From assembly GCF_014205165.1 (NCBI RefSeq), contig NZ_JACHMZ010000001.1, forward strand, positions 3,826,501 to 3,890,500: DNA of 64,000 nt, written 5' to 3'. Each line of letters starts with the position of its first letter. Position 1 is the first letter of the stretch. The position numbers and the translations under genes are program-made. Source of the DNA: Micromonospora carbonacea. GTDB taxonomy: Bacteria; Actinomycetota; Actinomycetes; Mycobacteriales; Micromonosporaceae. Below are positions 1-8,499 of the stretch, one piece after another. The notes under the pieces were generated by a model. It was not told the DNA's origin, did not search any database, and worked only from the letters and a program-made list of their open reading frames with translations.

Positions 1-918
1 CTTCTGCGCGTGGGTCACGCCGCCGGGGCCGTAGTCCTGCAATCGCACGGGCACGCTCGTGGCGAGGGGGTCCGGCACGTCGAGCCACTCGACGCCGCCG
101 AAGACGGCCCCGGGCTCTCCAACGGTGGACAGGTCGGCGACGCCGGGCACCCGCATCACCTGGAGCCGCCCGCCGGCCCGCAGGCTGCCGTGGCCGCCGA
201 GCGGCCGGCGGGGCAGGAAGCGGTAGAAGCAGCCGAACTTCTCGCCGTAGGCGTCCTCGGTCTCGTACACGACGCCGGTGCGGGGGTCGACGCAGATCGC
301 CTCGTGCGCGAAGCGGCCCATGGCCGTGAGTGGCGTCGGGTCCACGTTGCGGTCGGTGCGCCACGGGTCGACCTCGAAGATGAAGCCGTGGTCCTTCTCA
401 TGGCCGTCCTCGCCCCGGCGGATCTCCGTCTCCTCACAGGTCAGCCACGTCCGCCAGGGGGTCACCCCGCCCGCGCAGTTGGTGGAGGTGCCACCCAGGC
501 TGATCTGTTCGGCCACCCCGCGGGGCCCGACGACCAGCGTCGTGGTCCCGCCGACGGCGACGGGGTCGTAGGTCAGCTCGGCGGGCGCGACCACCGGCGC
601 GAAAGCGCCCACCCGGTTCTCGTGGTTGCGGACGAGCCGGACGTCCCGGCCGGGGCCGGCGAACGCGGCCATGCCGTCGAAACTGCTGGGCGCGACGCCG
701 GCCGGCGCGGTGCCACGCTCCCGGGAGAGGACCCGGTAACGGAATCCGCGGGGCAGGTCCAGCAGCCCGGCCGGGTCGGACACGAGCGCGCCGTATCCGC
801 CCCCGTGGCCCGCGAGCGCGGGAGCCGCCGTGAAGAGCGCGTCAATTGTGCCCGAGAGCGCGACACCCGCGCCCATGATTCCTGTTTGCGCGAGGAAACT
901 TCGCCGGTCGAGACCCAA
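1..918 (-). CDS. PhoX-family (DUF839) secreted phosphatase-like protein, C-terminus cut by window edge
   Basis: The minus-strand frame opens at 918 and is still open at base 1, so only the first 306 codons are visible. The N-terminus carries a twin-arginine signal (DRRSFLAQTG followed by an Ala/Gly-rich hydrophobic run), so export in folded form by Tat is expected. The body has family hallmarks: GGVTPWRTWLTCEE, a GRFAHEA stretch and YETEDAYGE. Known PhoX-type members are calcium/iron-dependent phosphomonoesterases, but DUF839 also holds proteins of unproved activity, so the substrate is inference. The start is TTG at 918-916, chosen because AAGGAG lies 5 nt upstream and the Tat motif begins directly after it; no ATG gives a complete signal peptide. 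Confidence 0.82.
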   Translation of the reverse strand, partial: MGLDRRSFLAQTGIMGAGVALSGTIDALFTAAPALAGHGGGYGALVSDPAGLLDLPRGFRYRVLSRERGTAPAGVAPSSFDGMAAFAGPGRDVRLVRNHENRVGAFAPVVAPAELTYDPVAVGGTTTLVVGPRGVAEQISLGGTSTNCAGGVTPWRTWLTCEETEIRRGEDGHEKDHGFIFEVDPWRTDRNVDPTPLTAMGRFAHEAICVDPRTGVVYETEDAYGEKFGCFYRFLPRRPLGGHGSLRAGGRLQVMRVPGVADLSTVGEPGAVFGGVEWLDVPDPLATSVPVRLQDYGPGGVTHAQK

Positions 919-1140
919 GACAGCTCCTTAGTGCGAGAAGGCGAGCAATCGTAACCGCTCAATACCGTGGCTGTCGTTGCGCGTTACCCGTACATCGTCC
1001 GCGCCGATGCCCCTATTTGTTTTCCGGACCCCCTGTCCCGGCGCGCCGGCGGGCGTCCGGCGCGTACCCCGCGCTGCTACGGTGCGGGCGTCGCGGCCCC
1101 GGAGCGGACGGGCCGGCGCACGGGGAGGGACGGGGCCGGG

Positions 1141-1980
1141 ATGCCGCTGCGCGTCGTCACGTACAACATCTGGGGCGTCGGGACGCCCCACCGGTACTGG
1201 CGCGACCGGGCCGTCCTGCGCGGGGCCCGGGCGGGCAGCCCGGCCCTCGCGGAGGCCGACGAGCCCCGGGTGTGGCGGCGGCGGGCCGCGCTGTTGACCC
1301 GGGCGCTGGCCGACGCCGACGCCGACCTGGTCGCCCTCCAGGAGGTGCCCGCGCCGGCCGGGTCGGGCGGCGGGCGGGCGCGGGAGCTGGCCGACGCGCT
1401 GCCCGGGCGGTGGGAGGTGGCCCACTCCGAACCCGGTCCGACGCCCGGCCTGGCCGTGCTCAGCCGCGGGCCCGTCGACTCGTGCCGGGTCTTCCCCGTG
1501 CCCGGCTTCGGCGGCTTCGGCGGGCACCCGGACGTGCTGGAGGTGTCGACGCCCGCCGTCACGGTCTGGGTGACGCACCTGCCGGTCGGGCCCGACGAGG
1601 CGAAGGAGGCGTGCCTGCGGGGCCTGGAGGCGGCGGCCGCCGCGGCCCCGCCGGAGCGCCCGCTGCTGGTCTGCGGCGACCTGAACTGCCCGGCGGACGG
1701 CGCGCTGATGGGCCGGCTGCGCGACCGGGGCGCGCTGGTCGACGCCTGGGCGGCCGCAGGCGGCCCACCGGCCGCGCTGACCATGCCCGTGCCGACGCCG
1801 ACCTGGCGGCTCGACCACGTCCTCGTGCGGGCCACCGACCCGGTCCGCGCGACCCGCCCGGCGCTGCTCGGCACCGCCTGCGACGACAGCGGCCAGTATC
1901 CCTCGGACCATTTCGGGGTGGCGCTGTCGCTCGACCTCGGCGCGCCCGCGCCGGGTCCTTCCGATCTCGCCTCGCATTGA
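1141..1980 (+). CDS. Endonuclease/exonuclease/phosphatase (EEP) family protein
   Basis: A 279-residue protein with the ordered EEP signature blocks: TYNIWG near the start, LVALQEV (metal-binding Glu), THLPVG, CGDLNCPAD (the Asp/Asn pair), RLDHVLV and the terminal SDHFGVAL catalytic Asp-His. Such enzymes hydrolyse phosphodiester or phosphomonoester bonds with a divalent metal; members act on DNA, inositol phosphates or sphingomyelin, and the substrate here cannot be read from sequence. There is no signal peptide from the ATG at 1141, so it is probably cytoplasmic. That start has a GGGAGGGA ribosome site; the frame stays open further upstream but without a comparable site. It stands alone, divergent from the PhoX-like gene. 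Confidence 0.85.
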   Translation: MPLRVVTYNIWGVGTPHRYWRDRAVLRGARAGSPALAEADEPRVWRRRAALLTRALADADADLVALQEVPAPAGSGGGRARELADALPGRWEVAHSEPGPTPGLAVLSRGPVDSCRVFPVPGFGGFGGHPDVLEVSTPAVTVWVTHLPVGPDEAKEACLRGLEAAAAAAPPERPLLVCGDLNCPADGALMGRLRDRGALVDAWAAAGGPPAALTMPVPTPTWRLDHVLVRATDPVRATRPALLGTACDDSGQYPSDHFGVALSLDLGAPAPGPSDLASH

Positions 1981-2119
1981 CCGACGACAAAGCAAGTGGG
2001 CCGTCGACACGCGCGGCGGAAACGGTGTCAGGGGTCGCCACCGATCGGCAACGCTGGTACGTTGACCGCGATCCACGCCGATGCCCGATCGTGACACCGC
2101 CGGCCGGAAGGAGCAGGAG

Positions 2120-3226
2120 TTGTCTCATGGTGGCGTGTCCGTTGCCGTCATGACGCATCCGTCCCGGCGGCACCTTGCGGAGGACCTCGCGCGACGGCTG
2201 GCTCCCTACCCGGTCGAGGTCGTCGTCGACCCGGAGCCCGACGGCCCGCCGCGGACGCTGCGCACCGCCAGCGCGGCGTGGGCCGCCGTCGGGCCCGGCT
2301 GCACCCACCACCTCGTGTTGCAGGACGATGCGGTGGTGCCCCCCGGCTTCCTGGAGCACGCCTTCCGGGCCGTGCAGGCCCGGCCGGACGGCGCGGTCGC
2401 CCTGCACAGCGACTGGGGGTCGCGCAACGGCGCCGCCGTCCGGATGGCCGCGCTGCTGGGCGCGCGCTGGGTGCGCGCCGTCTGCGACTACGTGCCGACC
2501 ATCGCGCTGGCCCTGCCGGCCACGGCGGCCAAGGGGCTCGTCGACTACATGGCGGCGCAGGATCCGGACGAGGCCGACGACGTCGCCGTGGCCCACTTCG
2601 CGCGGGAGGTGGGGCTGCCCGTCCACCTCGCGGTGCCGAACCTGGCGGCGCACCACGACGTGCCGAGCGTGGTCGGCAACAACGACCGGGGCCGCCGCGA
2701 GGCGTCCTGCTACGTGGGCGAGCCGCCGCCGGGCTGGTCGCCCGATCCGGCGCGCACGCTCGACGGGTTCGACTGCCTGCCCTACTTCAAGCACGGCGAG
2801 CCGCGCATCGTGGTCGAGAACGACAGGCCCACCAACAACTGGAGCCCGGTGCCGCTGGAGGCCGCCGTCGACCGGTTCGGCGTCGACGTGCCGGCGCTGC
2901 GCGGGCGCTACGCCCGTGACGTGGCGGACCCGCAGCCCTGGCTGGCCGACCTCGCGGCCCGCGTGCCGGCCGACCAGCTCTGGTCGCTGTGGGTGACGGC
3001 GTGCCTGATGGGCCTGGCCCGCACGCGGGTGGAGCCGTTCCGGTCGCAGTGGGACTCGTGGGGCCGGCCGGTCGAGCCGGTGCTGCGCGAACGGGTCCTG
3101 GCCACGCTCGCCCTCGGCGGGATGTTCCCCCGGGTGACGCACCCCGAGGTGGAGCGGCTCGGCACGGCGCCGGCGCGGCTGGCCGCGCTGGGGCTGGCCG
3201 CCGGCGACGCCTGGGGGCGTGACTGA
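2120..3226 (+). CDS. Unrecognised GT-A glycosyltransferase-like protein
   Basis: 368 residues, not assigned to a named family. The layout resembles a nucleotide-sugar GT-A fold: an N-terminal strand SVAVMTHPSRR, a central LQDDAVVPPGF block reminiscent of a DxD metal site, and later HSDWGSRN, CDYVPTIALALPA and AVPNLAAHHDVPS. No membrane segment or signal peptide is seen. The TTG at 2120 is preferred because GGAAGGAG sits 6 nt upstream; an in-frame ATG at 2081 has no ribosome site. It ends 50 bp before the ABC transporter genes in the same orientation and may be cotranscribed with them. Alternatives are a galactosyltransferase-like (GT25-type) enzyme or a non-enzymatic relative. Confidence 0.5.
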   Translation: MSHGGVSVAVMTHPSRRHLAEDLARRLAPYPVEVVVDPEPDGPPRTLRTASAAWAAVGPGCTHHLVLQDDAVVPPGFLEHAFRAVQARPDGAVALHSDWGSRNGAAVRMAALLGARWVRAVCDYVPTIALALPATAAKGLVDYMAAQDPDEADDVAVAHFAREVGLPVHLAVPNLAAHHDVPSVVGNNDRGRREASCYVGEPPPGWSPDPARTLDGFDCLPYFKHGEPRIVVENDRPTNNWSPVPLEAAVDRFGVDVPALRGRYARDVADPQPWLADLAARVPADQLWSLWVTACLMGLARTRVEPFRSQWDSWGRPVEPVLRERVLATLALGGMFPRVTHPEVERLGTAPARLAALGLAAGDAWGRD

Positions 3227-3276
3227 CCGCCGGTCGCCCACGCCCCCTGTCGTCCGTCAGATCGGAGCACAGCGCC

Positions 3277-4305
3277 ATGGCCCCCACGGCCGCACTGGTC
3301 GAGGCCACCGGCCTCGTCAAGGAGTTCCGCCGCCCACGCAAGGCGCCGGGCCTGGCCGGCGCGCTCCGGCACCTGGTCACCCGGCGGTTCGACGTCCACC
3401 GCGCCGTCGACGGCATCGACCTGCGCGTCGACGAGGGCGAGTCCGTGGCGTACGTCGGCCCGAACGGCGCGGGCAAGTCGACCACCGTGAAGCTGCTGAC
3501 GGGCATCCTGGTGCCCACCGCCGGCGAGGTGCGCGTCGCCGGGGTCGTGCCGCACCGGGACCGGGTCGCCAACGCGCGCAACGTGGGGGTGGTCTTCGGC
3601 CAGCGCACGCAACTGTGGTGGGACCTGCCGGTGCAGGACACGTTCGAGCTGCTGCGCGACATGTACCGCATCCCGGCGGCCGACTACCGCCGGTCGATGG
3701 ACCGGCTCTGCGAGGTGCTGGAGCTCGGCCCGCTGCTGCCGGTGCTGGCCCGCAAGCTGTCGCTCGGGCAGCGGATGCGGGCGGACCTCGCCGCCGCGCT
3801 GCTGCACGAGCCGCGCATCGTCTACCTCGACGAGCCGACCATCGGGCTGGACGTCCCGGTCAAGGACCGGGTGCGCGCCTTCCTGCGGCAGCTCGTCGCC
3901 GACGGCACGACCGTCCTGCTGACCACGCACGACGTGGGCGACATCGAGGAGGTGTGCCGGCGCATCGTCGTCGTCGACGAGGGGCGGATCCGGCACGACG
4001 GCCCGGTCGACGTCCTGCGCGACACCCTGGCGGGCCACTCGACGGTGCGCTTCCAACTGGCCGCGCCCGCGCCGCTGGAGCTGATCCGGGAGCGCCTGCC
4101 TGACGCCGAGGTGGACACCGGGGCCGGCGAGCGCGACCTGGTGGTCCGCTTCGACCGGACGCTGCGCCCGGCGGGGGCGGTCGCGGCCGCCGTGATGGCG
4201 CTGGTGGAGGTGCGGGACCTGCGCATCGACGACGAGGGGGTCGCCGACCTGATCCGCCGGCTGCACGAGCGCGACTCCCCGGCCGCCCTGACCGGCGCCG
4301 GCTGA
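3277..4305 (+). CDS. ABC-2 transporter ATP-binding protein
   Basis: 342-residue ATPase subunit. Visible motifs in order: Walker A GPNGAGKST around residue 65, Q-loop FGQRTQLWWDLP, signature LSLGQRMRADLAAALLH, Walker B IVYLDEPTIGLD and the H-loop LLTTHDVGDIEE. An N-terminal extension before Walker A and the FGQRTQLWWDLP block are typical of the COG4586 group. A C-terminal domain of about 90 residues follows the ATPase core. The two permeases follow with a 1-nt overlap and a 4-nt gap, so this is a three-gene export operon. The cargo is unknown; its place beside the biosynthetic region makes product export possible, but many genomes carry this trio without such context. Confidence 0.9.
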   Translation: MAPTAALVEATGLVKEFRRPRKAPGLAGALRHLVTRRFDVHRAVDGIDLRVDEGESVAYVGPNGAGKSTTVKLLTGILVPTAGEVRVAGVVPHRDRVANARNVGVVFGQRTQLWWDLPVQDTFELLRDMYRIPAADYRRSMDRLCEVLELGPLLPVLARKLSLGQRMRADLAAALLHEPRIVYLDEPTIGLDVPVKDRVRAFLRQLVADGTTVLLTTHDVGDIEEVCRRIVVVDEGRIRHDGPVDVLRDTLAGHSTVRFQLAAPAPLELIRERLPDAEVDTGAGERDLVVRFDRTLRPAGAVAAAVMALVEVRDLRIDDEGVADLIRRLHERDSPAALTGAG

Positions 4306-5093
4306 TGCGGCCCTACCGGGCCATGGCGCGGATCGCCTGGCGCAACGCCCTGGCCTACCGGGTGCCGTTCCTGATGAGCCTGTCCATGCTGGTGTTCAAC
4401 CTGGTCGCCATGTTCGCGCTGTGGCGGGCGCTGCTGGGCGACGGCAACTCGCTGGCCGGCTTCACCTGGCCGCAGATGAAGGCGTACCTGCTGGTGTCGT
4501 TCTTCACCAACTGCCTGGTCTCGACGTTCACCGACTTCGCGATGGCCTCGCGGATCCGCAGCGGGGCGGTGGCCGTCGACCTGGTCAAGCCGGTGGACTA
4601 CCAGAAGGGCCGGTTCGCCGAGGCGCTGGGCTTCGCGCTGCTGGAGACGGCGGCGGCGGCGACCGTGTGCGCCGTGGTCCTGGTGGCCTTCGGCGGGGTG
4701 CCGCTGCCGCCGCCGGGGCGGCTCGCGCTGTTCGTGGCGAGCCTCGCCGCCGTGGTGCCGCTGAAGTTCCTCATCGTCTACATGTGCGGCCTGCTCTGCT
4801 TCTGGACGCAGAACTACCTGGGCATCAGCCTGGCCCGGGTGGCGGTCTCCGGGATCCTGTCCGGGGCCACGGTGCCGCTGGCGTTCTTCCCGGCGTGGCT
4901 GCGGCACGTCGCCGAGGTGCTGCCGTTCCAGGCCGTCACCAACACCCCGGCGATGCTGTTCCTGGGCCGCTCCCCCGGGTTGCCGGGCGTGCTGGCGGTG
5001 GCGGTGCAGCTGCTGTGGATCGTCGCGCTGTGGTGGCTGGCCCGGCGGCTGTGGCACGTCGCGGTCCGCCGGCTCACCGTGCACGGGGGCTGA
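4305..5093 (+). CDS. ABC-2 family transporter permease (COG4587/COG3694-like)
   Basis: 262-residue integral membrane protein with about six hydrophobic segments, for example RVPFLMSLSMLVFNLVAMFA near the N-terminus and a long hydrophobic block around residues 150-200. The ATG at 4305 shares one base with the stop codon of the ATPase gene, so translational coupling is likely. It is homologous in size and layout to the next gene, and the two probably form a heterodimeric channel with the ATPase. There is no ATPase motif and no cleavable signal peptide. Confidence 0.87.
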   Translation: MRPYRAMARIAWRNALAYRVPFLMSLSMLVFNLVAMFALWRALLGDGNSLAGFTWPQMKAYLLVSFFTNCLVSTFTDFAMASRIRSGAVAVDLVKPVDYQKGRFAEALGFALLETAAAATVCAVVLVAFGGVPLPPPGRLALFVASLAAVVPLKFLIVYMCGLLCFWTQNYLGISLARVAVSGILSGATVPLAFFPAWLRHVAEVLPFQAVTNTPAMLFLGRSPGLPGVLAVAVQLLWIVALWWLARRLWHVAVRRLTVHGG

Positions 5094-5097
5094 GCCG

Positions 5098-5886
5098 GTG
5101 CACACCCTGCGCGTCTACCGGCGCTGCCTCGGCGCGCACCTGCGGGCCACCCTGGAATACCAGGCCGACTTCTGGATCCTGGTGGTCGCCGCCGTGCTGA
5201 CCCAGGGCGCGGGCCTGCTGCTCATCGCGACGATCTTCGCCCGGGTCCCCCGCATCCACGGCTGGGGGGTGTGGGAGGTCGTGTTGATCTTCGGGATGAT
5301 GGTGCTCGCCCAGGGGGCCAGCGAGCTGCTCGCCGAGGGCACGTGGGGGCTGGCGGGTCTGATCAACCGCGGCGAGCTGGACCGGATGCTGCTGCGGCCG
5401 TACCCGTGCCTGTTGCAGGTGTGCAGCAGCCGGGTGGGCATGAACGCGTTCGGCAACCTGACCGTCGGCGGCGGGCTGCTCGTCTCCGCGCTGGCGCACC
5501 TGGACGTGGCGTGGACGCCGGGGCGGGTGGCGCTCGCGGCGGTGCTGCTGCCGAGCGCGCTGCTGATCAAGGTGTCGCTGACCGTGGTGGCCAACTCCAC
5601 GTCGTTCTGGCTGCGGGGGGCGATCAACACCTTCGCCGCCGGCCTGGACCAGCTCGGTGAGCTGACGAAATATCCGCTGAGCATCTACTCGGTGGGGTTG
5701 CAGGCGGTGCTGGCGACCGCCCTGCCGTTCGCGTTCATCGGCTTCTTCCCGGTGTCGGCGTTCCTCGACCACGGGCGGCTGGCGTGGGTGGGCCTGCTGA
5801 CGCCGGTGGTGGCGGCCTGGTGCGTGCTGCTCGCCGTCGCCGTGTTCCGCCGGGGCCTGCGCCGCTACGAGAGCGCCGGGAACTGA
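5098..5886 (+). CDS. ABC-2 family transporter permease (COG3694-like)
   Basis: 262 residues with about six membrane segments. It shows the family pattern of a basic N-terminus (RVYRRCLGAHLRATLEYQ), then FWILVVAAVLTQGAGLLLI, and the LINRGELDRMLLRP block found in this permease group. The start is GTG at 5098, four bases after the stop of the previous permease. It is the second permease of the trio. Its last 22 bp overlap the 3' end of the convergent kinase gene; the frames of both are intact across the overlap. Confidence 0.88.
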   Translation: MHTLRVYRRCLGAHLRATLEYQADFWILVVAAVLTQGAGLLLIATIFARVPRIHGWGVWEVVLIFGMMVLAQGASELLAEGTWGLAGLINRGELDRMLLRPYPCLLQVCSSRVGMNAFGNLTVGGGLLVSALAHLDVAWTPGRVALAAVLLPSALLIKVSLTVVANSTSFWLRGAINTFAAGLDQLGELTKYPLSIYSVGLQAVLATALPFAFIGFFPVSAFLDHGRLAWVGLLTPVVAAWCVLLAVAVFRRGLRRYESAGN

Positions 5887-6467
5887 GACGCCCGGGGGCC
5901 GTCGAACGCGTCGAGCGCGTCGAGGGTGAGGGTGGCCTCGCCGGCCCGCGCGCGGATCGCCGCGATCGCCTCGTCGACCGTCAGGTCGCCGTTGTCCAGC
6001 CAGAGGCCGACGCCGGCCAGCTCCCCGGCCATCTCGTCGGCCAGGTGCAGCCAGCCGTGCAGGACCGTCTTGTGTGGGCGGAGCTCGTCGCGCGCCGCCG
6101 CGACGGCCAGGTCGGGGCGGAGCATCACGAAGCCCAGCGGCGCGGGGCGCAGCAGCTCCAGGTAGCGCCGCAGCCGCTGCCGGGACGTCACCACGTAGTC
6201 GAGGACGACCAGGAAGTCGGCGGCGAGGAACGAGCGCGCCAGCAGGCACTGGTTGCCGACGTTGAGCAGGATCTGCCGCTCGGCCTCCTCGTCGTGCTGC
6301 GGCTGCGGCGGCCGGCTGCCGGCGACGATGAGCCGTTGCAGCGCGTCGCCCTCGACGTGCACGCCCCGGGGCACGGAGCGGGCCAGCGCGCGGGCGGTCG
6401 TCGACTTGCCGGCCCCCGGCACGCCGGTGACCATCCAGACCCGGGGCCCGGCCTCATCCCCCGGCAC
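5865..6467 (-). CDS. P-loop kinase / AAA-type ATPase, small
   Basis: 200 residues with an N-terminal Walker A GVPGAGKSTTARALA near residue 15 and a VHVEGDALQRLI stretch placed like the substrate Asp of nucleoside-kinase and chloramphenicol-phosphotransferase-like folds. A VVLDYVV strand follows. The protein is too short for a AAA+ machine and fits a small-molecule or nucleoside kinase. It overlaps the upstream nucleotidyltransferase gene by 14 bp and is translated with it. The pair could modify an antibiotic, a nucleotide or RNA; self-resistance for the adjacent cluster is only an inference. Confidence 0.72.
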   Translation of the reverse strand: MPGDEAGPRVWMVTGVPGAGKSTTARALARSVPRGVHVEGDALQRLIVAGSRPPQPQHDEEAERQILLNVGNQCLLARSFLAADFLVVLDYVVTSRQRLRRYLELLRPAPLGFVMLRPDLAVAAARDELRPHKTVLHGWLHLADEMAGELAGVGLWLDNGDLTVDEAIAAIRARAGEATLTLDALDAFDGPRASQFPALS

Positions 6468-7296
6468 CGGCCATGACCTCCTCGCGCACGTCGCGCAGCA
6501 GCCGCAGGGCGCGGGTCAGGTCGCCCGGGTCGGCGGAGAGGGCGGCGAGCGCCGCCTCGACGCCGCCGCGGAACCCGGCCGGGGTGGTCGGGAAGGTCGC
6601 CGCCTCCGCCACCGCGCCCTTCTCGTTGACCAGGTAGCGGCCGGCGGTGGCGAAGAGCACCTGGGTGAGGCAGGCGACGGCCCGGTAGGCGCAGCCGGTG
6701 ACGTACGCGACGTCGCCCCGGCCGGCGGCGGTGACCGCCGTGTCGAGGGCGAACTGCGACTCCCAGCCGAACTGCCCGACGAGGGCCTTCGCCAGCGGCT
6801 CGGGGTAGGGGTCGGTGAGCTCGCGCAGCTGCGCGAGCACGCCCTGCGGGTCGTGGAACGCGACGTTGTGGTGCAGCTCCCCGGCGTAGATCACGGTGCA
6901 GAACCCGTGCGGGTGGCCGGGCTGGTAGTGGATCTCGGGCCGCCCGGCGGCGCACGCCCGCACGACGGCGCGGACGCGGTCGACCTCCCGCAGCAGGACG
7001 TCGGTCTTCACCCCGTCGACGACGAGCCAGCCGCCGCCGTTGATCCACGGCCCCCACTCGCCGTAGTCGGTGCACCCGGCGTCGCCGCTGTCGTCGATGC
7101 GGGCGAAGGCGGCGCTCAGCTCCCGGACGTCGGGCCGGCCGTCGCGGTGGTAGTAGACGCCGACGTCCACGTCGGACCTGCGGTCGGCGGTGCCCCGGGC
7201 GCGGGATCCGCCGAGGGCGAGGCCCGCGATGCCGGGCAGCCCCGAGAGCGCGTCACGGACCTTGGTGAGGATCGCGTCCTGTTCGGCGTCGCCCAC
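6454..7296 (-). CDS. Nucleotidyltransferase domain protein
   Basis: 280 residues. The pol-beta-type nucleotidyltransferase motif GGSRARGTADRRSDVDVGVYY (Gly-Ser, then DxD) lies near residues 25-45, with a third carboxylate plausible in VDGVKTDVLL. A helical C-terminal half follows (SQFALDTAVTAAG, CAYRAVACLTQVLF), as in aminoglycoside/lincosamide adenylyltransferase-like and DUF4037-like proteins. The GTG at 7296 is preferred because AAAGGG lies 9 nt upstream; an in-frame ATG at 7347 has no ribosome site. It is the first gene of a two-gene unit with the small kinase and diverges from the biosynthetic plus arm. Roles could be drug modification, tRNA or metabolite nucleotidylation. Confidence 0.75.
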   Translation of the reverse strand: MGDAEQDAILTKVRDALSGLPGIAGLALGGSRARGTADRRSDVDVGVYYHRDGRPDVRELSAAFARIDDSGDAGCTDYGEWGPWINGGGWLVVDGVKTDVLLREVDRVRAVVRACAAGRPEIHYQPGHPHGFCTVIYAGELHHNVAFHDPQGVLAQLRELTDPYPEPLAKALVGQFGWESQFALDTAVTAAGRGDVAYVTGCAYRAVACLTQVLFATAGRYLVNEKGAVAEAATFPTTPAGFRGGVEAALAALSADPGDLTRALRLLRDVREEVMAGAGG

Positions 7297-7506
7297 GGGC
7301 CGCCACCCTTTCTGTACCGTCACCGGCCGCGTGCCAACGTAGCACATCCCGGGCGCGCGCCCGGCCGTCCTCAGGGGCCGGCAATAGGGGTTTCCAGTCG
7401 TTCTCCGCGTGTCGTATAAGGGCCTCGCATCGGCACTGGGAAATCAATTCTGGACCGGTCGAAGACATTGACGTACGCTGCGGTCTGACGACACGGTGGC
7501 CTCGCC

Positions 7507-8499
7507 ATGACATCGAGGACGATCGAAGGCCACGACCGAACCACGAACCATTGCGGGGGCTCTCATGATTCGGCCTTTGCCGTGACGGATGCGCAACGCC
7601 GGGCGCTCGCCGAGAAACTGCGTCGCCACGCGGCGGCGGCCGGCCGGCCGGTGCGGTCCTTCCTGCGCCGGCCGTACCCCACCGCGTTCCCGTCCACGGC
7701 GCGGCTGCGCCGCTGGCGGCACCGCGGTCACGCCCGGCTGGCCCACGGCCGCACGTTCTGGGGCGACCGGCTGCGGGTGCGGCTGCCCGACGAGATCTCC
7801 ATCGCGATCCGCCGGCACGGCTTCATCGAGTACGAGCTGAGCGCCTTCCTGCTGCGCCACCTGCGCACCGGGGCGACGTTCCTCGACGTCGGCGCCCACC
7901 TCGGCTACTTCACGGTGCTGGCGGCGCGCTGCGTCGGCGGGTCCGGCCGGGTGGTGTCGTTCGAGCCCACGCCCGGGACGTACGCGCTGCTGGCGCAGAA
8001 CGTGGCCGGCCTCGGCAACGTCACGGCGGTGCCGGCGGCGGTCTGGTCGTCGCCGGGGAAGGTGTCGCTGACCGACCACGGCGTCGGCTACAGCCCCTAC
8101 AACTCGGCCTACCGCTCCCGGCTGCCCGCGGCGGTCCGGCAGCGGGTGGCCACCACCGTGCACGAGGTCGCCGCGGTCGCCCTCGACGAGTTCGTCGCGG
8201 CGCGGGCGCTGACCCCCGACGTGGTGAAGATCGACGCCGAGAGCGCCGAGAAGAACGTCCTGGAGGGCATGGGCCGCCTGCTGGGCACGGTGCGCCCGGT
8301 GGTCTCGCTGGAGGTCGGCGACCTCGACGTGCCGGGCGCGCCGCGCAGCGCGGAACTCGTCGAGTTCATGGTCGGCCACGACTACCGGGCCTACGAGCTG
8401 TCCGACGGAATGCCGCGACCGCATCGACCGAGGTCATCGTATGAATACGACAACCTCGTCTTCGTCGCCGCCGAGAAAGGACACCTGCTCGATGTATGA
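7507..8499 (+). CDS. FkbM-family S-adenosylmethionine methyltransferase
   Basis: 330 residues. The SAM-binding motif I ATFLDVGAHLGYFTVLAAR and the following VVSFEPTPGTYALLAQN are classic for FkbM-type O-methyltransferases, and VVKIDAESAEKNVLEGM is the conserved C-terminal block. In natural product pathways these usually methylate sugar or polyketide hydroxyls. The first 70 or so residues before the fold are basic and not family-conserved. The ATG at 7507 is taken, though a GTG at 7582 is a reasonable alternative since neither has a strong ribosome site. It overlaps the next gene by 8 bp and opens the plus arm of the putative cluster. Confidence 0.85.
   Translation: MTSRTIEGHDRTTNHCGGSHDSAFAVTDAQRRALAEKLRRHAAAAGRPVRSFLRRPYPTAFPSTARLRRWRHRGHARLAHGRTFWGDRLRVRLPDEISIAIRRHGFIEYELSAFLLRHLRTGATFLDVGAHLGYFTVLAARCVGGSGRVVSFEPTPGTYALLAQNVAGLGNVTAVPAAVWSSPGKVSLTDHGVGYSPYNSAYRSRLPAAVRQRVATTVHEVAAVALDEFVAARALTPDVVKIDAESAEKNVLEGMGRLLGTVRPVVSLEVGDLDVPGAPRSAELVEFMVGHDYRAYELSDGMPRPHRPRSSYEYDNLVFVAAEKGHLLDV

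Noticed and set aside
10..954. Long plus-strand open frame of 314 codons opposite the PhoX-like gene
   Set aside because: Low-complexity Gly/Ala/Arg/Val-rich translation without family features; it is the antisense shadow of the minus-strand gene, which has a Tat signal and DUF839 motifs.
2908..4266. Minus-strand open frame of 452 codons
   Set aside because: Antisense to the glycosyltransferase-like and ABC ATPase genes; the sense frames carry the motifs.
7297..7347. ATG at 7347 as start of the nucleotidyltransferase
   Set aside because: No ribosome site there, while GTG 7296 has AAAGGG at good spacing and begins close to the conserved domain.
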